From CALFER01 sp964472395 (GTDB taxonomy: Bacteria > CSSED10-310 > CALFER01), in the NCBI GenBank assembly GCA_964472395.1, contig CAYYMM010000009.1:1-64000 (forward strand): a stretch of 64,000 bases of DNA. The letters run 5' to 3'. The position numbers and the translations under genes are program-made. The notes under the pieces were generated by a model, which was given only the letters and a program-made list of their open reading frames with translations, did no database searches and had not been told where the DNA came from. Of this stretch, positions 52,418-59,749 are shown one piece after another (position 1 is the stretch's first letter; each line of letters begins with the position of its first letter).

Positions 52418-53547
52418 ACCGGATAACTCGCAGGCAGGTGTTTCAAGAAGGTCGTGAACAAGGCATCGCACTGCTGCTTGTTCTTTTTATTGTTGCGCTT
52501 CTCACTATAATCTCTGCCGAGTTTGCCTTCACAACCCGGATGGAAATGACTTCGGCTCAGAATTTTAAGGAAGACATCGAGGGCAGTTATTATGCCTTTG
52601 CGGGATTCCAGTACGCACTCACCGAAATCATCAGTAACTACGATTCGAATTACCTCGATCCGAGTGGGCAGGTCGGTTTCTTTAGGAACTGGTATCACAA
52701 CCCGGAAGGTATCGCGCTCGAAAGTCAGGGCGGGGAGGAACAAAAAGTCGATTGGCCTCCGATTCCCACCCGATCGGGTATCCAGATGAAGAATGGACGG
52801 TTTGATTACAGGATATATGATGAGGAAAGTCGATTGAATCTGAACTATCTGGATCTGAAGGGGAGAAGCGGTGACAAATCGAACCGCGACATTTTCAGAC
52901 AACTATTAGTTGATTCCGGTGTTGAAGATGGAGAACAAGCGGATATAATTGTAGATTCGTTGATTGACTGGATCGACACGAATGATCTGCATATGATCAA
53001 CGGAGCAGAAGACGAATGGTACCAGCAACATTATCAGGAGCAAGGATTTGCCGAACCGTATCACTGCAAGAATGGAAAGCTCAACTCGATTGAGGAAATG
53101 CTCATGGTGCGCGGCATGACTCCCGCCATTCTCTTCGGTTCCAATTCGGTTTATGCTCGTATGAACGCAGACGATCGAGTCTACTCGGGTATCAGCCAGT
53201 ACATCACGGTGTATGGTCTGCACCGAACCGTGAACCCCAACACGGCGTCTCCAGTTCTGTTGAGAATCCTAGATCCGGATAATGCGGACAAGCAAATCGA
53301 AGAGAGAACAGATTTGAAAAAAAACCGGAAACGAGCTTCCCGGACTTTCAGGATTGAAGTAATCGGATTTCATGCGGGCAGCAAAGTGTCTCATGCGTTG
53401 GTGGGCATCGTGCGAAGAAGCAGCCGGAAGGAAACCGGCGGTGGCGCTGAAATACTCTACTGGAATGATGACTCTCCACAGTTGTCCGAGGGTCAGATTG
53501 CTCCGACTGAAATAACTGAAGTTATTCGGGAAACGACTCGACCATGA
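52414..53547 (+). CDS. gspK: Minor pseudopilin GspK
   Basis: The largest minor pseudopilin and the presumed tip of the pseudopilus. The 377 aa begin with a leader ending EQG and IALLLVLFIVALLTIISAEFAF. The mature helix lacks Glu5, as is typical for GspK. The mature part contains RFDYRIYDEESRLNLNYLD, DSLIDWIDTND and the IEEMLMVRGMTPAILFG segment with its SAM-like domain. The ATG at 52414 overlaps the gspJ stop by four bases; a longer open frame upstream is not used. Confidence 0.93.
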   Translation: MNRITRRQVFQEGREQGIALLLVLFIVALLTIISAEFAFTTRMEMTSAQNFKEDIEGSYYAFAGFQYALTEIISNYDSNYLDPSGQVGFFRNWYHNPEGIALESQGGEEQKVDWPPIPTRSGIQMKNGRFDYRIYDEESRLNLNYLDLKGRSGDKSNRDIFRQLLVDSGVEDGEQADIIVDSLIDWIDTNDLHMINGAEDEWYQQHYQEQGFAEPYHCKNGKLNSIEEMLMVRGMTPAILFGSNSVYARMNADDRVYSGISQYITVYGLHRTVNPNTASPVLLRILDPDNADKQIEERTDLKKNRKRASRTFRIEVIGFHAGSKVSHALVGIVRRSSRKETGGGAEILYWNDDSPQLSEGQIAPTEITEVIRETTRP

Positions 53548-53578
53548 ACCTAGCGGCCTCAGCAGGAGCATCACTCGC

Positions 53579-55495
53579 ATGATTCTGGCATCACTCGGGG
53601 TCTATCTTGATGGCAACACCCTGGCCGTCTACGCCACACGGAGGAAATTCGGCTCCAAACCTTTCTCCGCCGGAGAAGTTTTCACCCTTGGATCCGATCC
53701 CTTTCTGACAGCCGAAAGTTCTCATGAGATTGCCGCCTTTCTGCGGCAGTTCTGTGACCGATATGCCATCAAACCCACGAGCATGACCTTCGGAGTAAGC
53801 CGTTCCAAATACTTCTGGAGTCTTGTCGAAATGCCCCCGGTCAGTCGGCAGGATCTGTTCAAGCTGTTCCAATACGAAGTCGAAATGCATGTGCCTGCCT
53901 CATCCGATGACATCATATATGATGTTAAACCGCTGGAATCGCCGGATACCGCGAACTCGCGAGTCACGCTTGTGAGCACCTCGAAACAGATTGTTGAACG
54001 ACTGTCCGACATCGCATCCTTGGCAGGGCTCCAACTCCACTTGATCGAACCCGCTATGGCAGCGGTTCAGCGGATCGTGCTCGAATCCGGTCAGGGTTCT
54101 GACGGTACGAGTGCGATACTGATACAAAATGGGACTCGATGCGAACTAGGCATCGTGAAATCAGGTGCCCTCGTCGCTCTTCGCGTGATGGCCTGCGGAG
54201 GAGATGATCCCGATGAACAGAGACGCGTGATCGATGAATGCCGCTTGGCGCTGTTGAGTCTGAATGCCAACGCATCGTTCCAGTCCTGCTCGCATCTATT
54301 CCTCGCGGGTGATTTTTCGCAGGAGTGGCAGCAACGACTCAAGGAACTGTGGCCGGAAACCGATGTCTCGGATCTAAGAAATGTCGAACCGACGCCCATC
54401 GCATGTCAAGCCGGCCCGCTACTTTGCGCGAAAGGTCATTCACTGGCACAATCCAGCGATCCAGCCGATCTTCTCAATCTGCTGCCGCCTGATCGTCGCC
54501 CGGTTCATCGGCATACCGGGCTCGTGCTGACCGGGGTTTTTACCGGTATCCTGCTTGCATCCTCACTGCTGATGATGGCGAACAGTTTCTGGCACACACA
54601 ATATGAATCCTACAAAATCTCTCGCCAGATCGGTACGATGGAAGGCCGTGTTCAGGAGATTCTGGATATCAACAAGCAATACAGCGCAGTGCGGAAAGAG
54701 TTTGAGTTTCTCCGTTCAATCTCGCGTGATTACCCCTCACAACTCGAGATCCTCAGGGAGATCACGCGAGTGATGCCGGCGACGGACACGGAAGCATTTA
54801 AAAAAGTGTGGCTTGAATCGTATGCGAGAAATGAAGCACAGATTACTCTTGTGGGACAATCCGAGTCTCCGGAAGGACTCATCACAATCCTGGAAGATTC
54901 GGACTACTTCGAGAAAGTCCGATTTGATGGTAATGTCGCCGGACAAAAATTCACCATTAAGGCCATGCTCTCACGAATCTCTCGACAGGACACTCGGAAC
55001 TCGGAAGAGTCCGAGTCCGGGCGCGATGATTCGGACTCGGAAACAAAATCGGGAACTGGACCCGGGGATTCCTCGGAAAAAACATCACTTCCGGGCAGCG
55101 GGAAGAATGAAAACGGTAAAGAGCGTGACAAGGCGAAACCGGGTGTTCGGGAGGATTCTTCAGGCCCGGACGCGCATTCCCGCGGGCCTGCATTCCCTCG
55201 CGAACCAGCGAGAACTCAGCCAACGGATTCCGCGGCACAACAAGACAGCGATGCTCCCGCTCCGGACTCGGCTCCGATCGCTCCCGAAGAGAAAAGCCCT
55301 GAGGATATCGAGAAGATGAAGAACAATCTTTTCGAGTTCATCAAGAAACACAAAGAAGAAGGCAATGTCGTGGAGCGAGATCGAAGTGCGGTAGAACCGG
55401 ACTCCGAGGAAGCTGCGGCGAATTTCCTGGAGTTTCTGAAATCGGCCGCTAATGAACAGAATGCCGAGCAACACGATAGTGGTGAAGGAAACTAG
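53579..55495 (+). CDS. gspL: Type II secretion system protein GspL with long C-terminal extension
   Basis: GspL links the ATPase GspE to GspM and the membrane. The N-terminal cytoplasmic actin-like domain (about residues 1-300) resembles PilM. One transmembrane helix (about 313-336, TGLVLTGVFTGILLASSLLMM) leads to a periplasmic PilN/ferredoxin-like part up to about 465. The last 170 or so residues are low-complexity, rich in Ser, Asp, Glu and Pro, with a short charged helix (EDIEKMKNNLFEFIKKHKEEG). At 638 aa it is well above the usual 380-450. It starts 31 bases after gspK. Confidence 0.85.
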   Translation: MILASLGVYLDGNTLAVYATRRKFGSKPFSAGEVFTLGSDPFLTAESSHEIAAFLRQFCDRYAIKPTSMTFGVSRSKYFWSLVEMPPVSRQDLFKLFQYEVEMHVPASSDDIIYDVKPLESPDTANSRVTLVSTSKQIVERLSDIASLAGLQLHLIEPAMAAVQRIVLESGQGSDGTSAILIQNGTRCELGIVKSGALVALRVMACGGDDPDEQRRVIDECRLALLSLNANASFQSCSHLFLAGDFSQEWQQRLKELWPETDVSDLRNVEPTPIACQAGPLLCAKGHSLAQSSDPADLLNLLPPDRRPVHRHTGLVLTGVFTGILLASSLLMMANSFWHTQYESYKISRQIGTMEGRVQEILDINKQYSAVRKEFEFLRSISRDYPSQLEILREITRVMPATDTEAFKKVWLESYARNEAQITLVGQSESPEGLITILEDSDYFEKVRFDGNVAGQKFTIKAMLSRISRQDTRNSEESESGRDDSDSETKSGTGPGDSSEKTSLPGSGKNENGKERDKAKPGVREDSSGPDAHSRGPAFPREPARTQPTDSAAQQDSDAPAPDSAPIAPEEKSPEDIEKMKNNLFEFIKKHKEEGNVVERDRSAVEPDSEEAAANFLEFLKSAANEQNAEQHDSGEGN

Positions 55496-55502
55496 GACGA
55501 AT

Positions 55503-56147
55503 ATGGGTATCTGGGACCTGATCTATCGAAAACGGTCGGTGCGGGAGCAACGATTCATCGGAACTGCTTCGGTAATCGGACTGATCGTGTTGATCATCAA
55601 CTTCATCGTGTTTCCGATATGGGATCGATATCAATCATACAGAGAAGACGTGACGACACAGTCCGCACTCCTGAAACGCTATCAAAACCTCATTAACACG
55701 TCCGATAAAGCACGCGAAAAGCTGTTCCAGACGCGGCAGATGGCGAATTCGATTACCGGGGTGCTGCTCAATGGTACAACCGGTGATCTTGCAAGCGCTG
55801 AACTACAGGGACTTTTAAAGAATATCGCATCACGGGCAAACATCGCCTTCTCGAGCATCAAACCGAACAAGGGCACCTCGAAGGATGGGTTTTTTGAAGT
55901 CAGCCTGACGATTCCATTCTCTGCTTCTATCAAGCAGATCCAGCAGTTTTTATTCGAGATCGATCAGGCACCTCAGTTGCTCTATGTCAAACTGTTTCAG
56001 ATAAAAAGCCAGAGGAAGGACAAGGGCAATCTGAGCGTCGAACTCGAGATTGCAGCATACATCCGTGATAGCGAAACGCCGTCGGACGCGACGAAAAAAA
56101 CCGAGACCAACTCAAAGACAGGATCAGAGGATTCTAATGAACTCTAG
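55503..56147 (+). CDS. gspM: Type II secretion system protein GspM
   Basis: GspM is a bitopic inner-membrane protein that stabilises GspL. The 214 aa have a short cytoplasmic N-terminus (MGIWDLIYRKRSVREQRF), one transmembrane helix (about residues 21-41), a helical stalk and a periplasmic ferredoxin-like domain (ANIAFSSIKPN, FFEVSLTIPFSASIKQIQQFLFEID). The position right after gspL and the architecture identify it, although sequence conservation in this family is low. The ATG at 55503 lies seven bases after the gspL stop; an earlier in-frame ATG lies within gspL. Confidence 0.82.
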   Translation: MGIWDLIYRKRSVREQRFIGTASVIGLIVLIINFIVFPIWDRYQSYREDVTTQSALLKRYQNLINTSDKAREKLFQTRQMANSITGVLLNGTTGDLASAELQGLLKNIASRANIAFSSIKPNKGTSKDGFFEVSLTIPFSASIKQIQQFLFEIDQAPQLLYVKLFQIKSQRKDKGNLSVELEIAAYIRDSETPSDATKKTETNSKTGSEDSNEL

Positions 56148-56232
56148 AAAGCCCAAGACCGGAAGCGACTCGATCGCACGATACCGCCGGAACACTCATT
56201 ACGGATGGATGGTTGCATGCAAGGAGGACTGG

Positions 56233-58437
56233 ATGAGCCGATTCATGCTTTGCCTTCTGTTCAGTATCACACTCATCGGCATGGCCGGATGTCAGCACTT
56301 CTTCGGGGGTCGGCAGGAAGTGGATACCGCGTCGGATGCGCCAACAGCGGTACCCGAAATCGTGATCGACACTCCCACTCCTACATCCACACCCACTTAC
56401 CAATTGTCATCGGATACTGCCGAGGAGGATACCACACCCGTTCCGACTGAGGAACCGGCTTCTACGCCAACCTTTTCTCCCCGTGATATGGAACTCGTGC
56501 AAATCAACTTCGAGGACGCTTCGCTCCGCGAGATTCTTGTTTATCTCACGGAATTGACCGGGTGGGATTATCTGATAAGTCCGGAAATCGGTGCCGGTTC
56601 CGTGACTCTTCGTACGTCCAATCCGATTCGCAGAGGAGACGTTGAGAAGGTTCTTTATTCGATACTGGATATGAACAATCTGGCGGTTGTCGATGGACCC
56701 ATGACATCGGAAGGTCGGCCGGCATTTAAAAAAATTATCCCTAAACCCGATGCAAAACACAGTCCGATTCTGACCAGAAAAGGGCAAAATCTGTCCCAGA
56801 TTCCTCAGGAAGATGTGATGGTCACACAAATCATCACACTCCAGTTCGTTGCTCCGGATGAAATCCTCAATTCCATCAGACCCCTCATTTCACCGGATGC
56901 CACGATCATTACGCATCCCGGCGCAGGATTGCTCATCATCACCGATACATCTTCCAATATCCGCCGAATCCTCGATATCATCCAGTTGCTCGATCAGGAC
57001 ACCGCACTCCTCGAACTTGAAATTTTCAAGATCCAATACGCGGATGTCCAGGATATTGTCTCCGTTCTCGATCGGGTCCTCGCTTCCCGTGTGTCCATCA
57101 GTACTTCTTCCGGCGGTGTTAGTCCGGCGCAATCCGGGTCAGGTCGGAACCAGCCGAGAAAGCCGCAACAGGCGACTGGCGGCGGCAAGGAAAGCGGGTC
57201 GGGGGCGATCATGATCCCCGATTCACGTTCCAACTCGTTGATCGTGTTCGCTCTGAGGAAGGATCTTGAGTTCATCCGTGAAATCATTTCCATTCTGGAC
57301 GTCGATATCTATATAACGCGTAAAGCTTATATCTATTATGTGGAGAATGCGAAAGCATCGGATCTGGCCGATCTTCTGGCAGCAGTATATTCGGGGCAGG
57401 ATACCCAGAAATCTACACGGCGTCCGGCTACCCAGAGTGGTAAACCCGCGACCCAGACTCAATCCGGGCAGACCGCTCCGGCACTCGGAGGTGCAGCGGA
57501 AGTTGAGGGAGAGGTCAGCATCGTTGCGGATGAGCGAACCAATGCGTTGATTATCGTAACCGCTCCGATCAATTATCCGCACATCGTCGACACCATTAAA
57601 AAACTCGATACGATGCCAAAGCAGGTGCTGATCGAAGTCCTGATCGCGGATGTGACTCTCGACGAGGGTTCGGAACTCGGAATTTCATGGGATCTCCGTA
57701 ATCAGGGTGAGATGGATATCGGGGGCGAAACCTATTACTTCGATGGCACTGCGAGTCAGACCGTCGGGGGACCCGGGAGCGGTTTCGTATACGAGCTATT
57801 CGAGGCGAGTCGCTTCAAAGCGCTGCTTTCGGCCAAAGCAAACGAAAACAAACTCGAAATTCTGTCAAGCCCACACATCGTTGTTGCGAACAATATGGAA
57901 GCGACGATCGATGTCGGATCCGACGTGCCGGTTGTCACCTCGGTAACAGACGAAGGACTCGACTCATCCGGGCAACGCCGTTACAACCAGACAATCGAGT
58001 ATCGAAGCACGGGAATCCTCCTCAAATGCACACCTCACATCAACTCCGCCAAACTGGTCAATATGGAAATTTCGCAGGAAGTATCCAATATCTCCGAAAA
58101 GGCGCTCGAAGGAATTAACTCTCCGGTGATCGAAAAGCGCAAAGCGACTACGACCGTCATGGTGCCGGATTCTCAGACGCTGGTGATCGGAGGATTGATA
58201 CAGAGAACTCAGAATCCATCTCGCGAAGGAGTGCCCTGGTTTTATAAGATTCCCATCCTCAAATACTTCTTCGGCAAGCACAAGTTTACGGAGAGAGCGT
58301 CCGAACTGCTGATTTTTCTCACTCCAAGGGTCATATCGAGTCCCGAGGACATGACGGACATTTCGGATAAACTCAGAGATAAGATCGATATCGATCGCAG
58401 TTTCTATGAAGACTTCATCGGGATTGAACGACATTAA
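56233..58437 (+). CDS. gspD: Type II secretion system secretin GspD, lipoprotein type
   Basis: GspD forms the outer-membrane gate through which folded exoproteins leave. The signal peptide MSRFMLCLLFSITLIGMAGC ends in lipobox MAGC with Cys20, so this secretin is probably lipidated. A Pro/Thr-rich linker (about 45-85) precedes the N0 domain (MELVQINFEDASLREILVYLTELTGWDYL). N1-N3 repeats follow (LQFVAPDEILNSIRPLIS; FKIQYADVQDIVSVLDRVL; YYVENAKASDLADLLAAVYS), and then the C-terminal secretin domain with VPDSQTLVIGGLIQRT. The ATG at 56233 follows AGGAGG by five bases (734 aa). Longer frames upstream lack a signal sequence. gspC is missing from the cluster. Confidence 0.93.
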   Translation: MSRFMLCLLFSITLIGMAGCQHFFGGRQEVDTASDAPTAVPEIVIDTPTPTSTPTYQLSSDTAEEDTTPVPTEEPASTPTFSPRDMELVQINFEDASLREILVYLTELTGWDYLISPEIGAGSVTLRTSNPIRRGDVEKVLYSILDMNNLAVVDGPMTSEGRPAFKKIIPKPDAKHSPILTRKGQNLSQIPQEDVMVTQIITLQFVAPDEILNSIRPLISPDATIITHPGAGLLIITDTSSNIRRILDIIQLLDQDTALLELEIFKIQYADVQDIVSVLDRVLASRVSISTSSGGVSPAQSGSGRNQPRKPQQATGGGKESGSGAIMIPDSRSNSLIVFALRKDLEFIREIISILDVDIYITRKAYIYYVENAKASDLADLLAAVYSGQDTQKSTRRPATQSGKPATQTQSGQTAPALGGAAEVEGEVSIVADERTNALIIVTAPINYPHIVDTIKKLDTMPKQVLIEVLIADVTLDEGSELGISWDLRNQGEMDIGGETYYFDGTASQTVGGPGSGFVYELFEASRFKALLSAKANENKLEILSSPHIVVANNMEATIDVGSDVPVVTSVTDEGLDSSGQRRYNQTIEYRSTGILLKCTPHINSAKLVNMEISQEVSNISEKALEGINSPVIEKRKATTTVMVPDSQTLVIGGLIQRTQNPSREGVPWFYKIPILKYFFGKHKFTERASELLIFLTPRVISSPEDMTDISDKLRDKIDIDRSFYEDFIGIERH

Positions 58438-58453
58438 CAGGGGAGATCGGGAC

Positions 58454-59650
58454 ATGAGGGCTAACACACATCGATCGAAAGCATCAGTTTCGATGCTCGT
58501 ACTGTTTATTCTCGGCGCATGCCTGCTGCTCCAATCGTGTGATGCTCCGGATCCTACAGGACCGGCTGCAACAGCGAGAATGACGCTGACAGCAACAGAT
58601 CTGCAGATTCCTGCCGACGGAAGTTCTTCAACCTTGATCACCGCTTACGTCAAAAATCCGCAGGGGAATCCTGCCGATGGGCCGATTTACTGGACGACGA
58701 CCTGCGGATCGCTCGATAAATCCAGTGAAACGATGAGCGATGGCGTTGCGTCTGTCACATTGACCGCACCGAACTATGGATGCACGGCGGTCGTGACGGC
58801 TGACGCGGTTCATGTCAAGAAGGACATCGCCATAACATGTTACTCGATCGATGCGGTTGAAATCGAAGTCTGGGCGAATCCCAGCAGCATCCCTGCAGAC
58901 GGATACTCGATCTCAACGATCACAGCCCGTATCGAGGATGAGCGGGACCTGCCGGTGCCGGATGGCACGAATGTCATTTTCTCGACCACCGGAGGCACAC
59001 TGTCCGCCTCATCCGCTTCGACTGTCGCCGGCAGGGCTTCGGTCAATCTGACGAGTGAGACGGTGCCGAAAGATGCACGTGTCTCAGCGACGGTCGGAAC
59101 CCGATCGGATTACTGCGAGGTTTACTTCTACTCGACCGCCGTTGGGCGTCTGGAGTTGCGGGCCAATCCGAGTTCAAACATTCCATGCGACGGATCCAGT
59201 TCATCCATCATCACTGCAACGGTCTATGACGTAAATGGGAATCTCATGGAAGACGGCACAACCGTGTTCTTTGCATCGACCTGGGGTCAACTCAGCGCAA
59301 CGTCCTCGACCACTTCACGCGGTGTTGCAACGGTGACGCTCCGAAGCCTGTATGACTCTTCGTCGGACCATACCGCTCGGGTGACGGCAGTGAGCGGAGA
59401 TCGATCCGCTTCCGTCAACGTGGGTTTTTCCCGATACAGTGGCACTCCTCAGACTCCCGCCAACACCGCTGTCCCAACGTCGACCCCGACGCCTCAACCC
59501 ACGTCCGGAGCGTCCCAAACACCGACACCAGTGCCGTCCCGGACCGCGACACCGACTCCGACGATATCTCCTTCAGCATCGGCTACGCCGACTTTCACTC
59601 CTTTGGCTCACATCCCGGATTGGTACGTCAGAGAGTCTGACCAAAAATAA
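58454..59650 (+). CDS. Big-1 (invasin/intimin-like) repeat lipoprotein
   Basis: A 398-aa secreted protein. The signal peptide contains Cys at LGAC (23) and LQSC (29), either of which could be lipidated. Three bacterial Ig-like Big-1 domains follow at roughly 40-130, 135-230 and 235-335. Each shows the pattern IPADGSSSTLITAYVKNPQGNPADG or a close variant, a VxFxTTxGTL strand and a GxAxVxLT strand. A Pro/Thr/Ser-rich tail (335-385) may span the cell surface. It lies 16 bases after gspD in the same direction, so it may be a secretion substrate or a secretin-associated factor. Function is inferred only. Confidence 0.85.
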   Translation: MRANTHRSKASVSMLVLFILGACLLLQSCDAPDPTGPAATARMTLTATDLQIPADGSSSTLITAYVKNPQGNPADGPIYWTTTCGSLDKSSETMSDGVASVTLTAPNYGCTAVVTADAVHVKKDIAITCYSIDAVEIEVWANPSSIPADGYSISTITARIEDERDLPVPDGTNVIFSTTGGTLSASSASTVAGRASVNLTSETVPKDARVSATVGTRSDYCEVYFYSTAVGRLELRANPSSNIPCDGSSSSIITATVYDVNGNLMEDGTTVFFASTWGQLSATSSTTSRGVATVTLRSLYDSSSDHTARVTAVSGDRSASVNVGFSRYSGTPQTPANTAVPTSTPTPQPTSGASQTPTPVPSRTATPTPTISPSASATPTFTPLAHIPDWYVRESDQK

Positions 59651-59690
59651 CAGACGCTCGCGACGTGCTGTTTCCATCAGTACAATAAAA

Positions 59691-59714
59691 AACCCCCGAC
59701 TGAGTTCGGGGGTT
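59691..59714. terminator. Bidirectional Rho-independent terminator
   Basis: AACCCCCGA (59691-59699) and TCGGGGGTT (59706-59714) form a 9-bp GC-rich stem with a 6-base loop. It is flanked by A-rich sequence upstream and T-rich sequence downstream, so it can end both the secretion cluster and the convergent protease gene. Confidence 0.85.
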
Positions 59715-59749
59715 TCCTTTGTCTTCCGATGATTGATCAGGTCAGGGTG

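Noticed and set aside
56050..56232. Longer GspD starting at 56050 or 56137
   Set aside because: The extra residues are basic and overlap gspM; the start at 56233 has AGGAGG at five bases and yields a clear lipoprotein signal.
59455..59620. Repeat-rich DNA that could be a CRISPR-like or tandem array
   Set aside because: The repeats are codon-level Thr-Pro repeats of a surface linker, irregular in length and without spacers.
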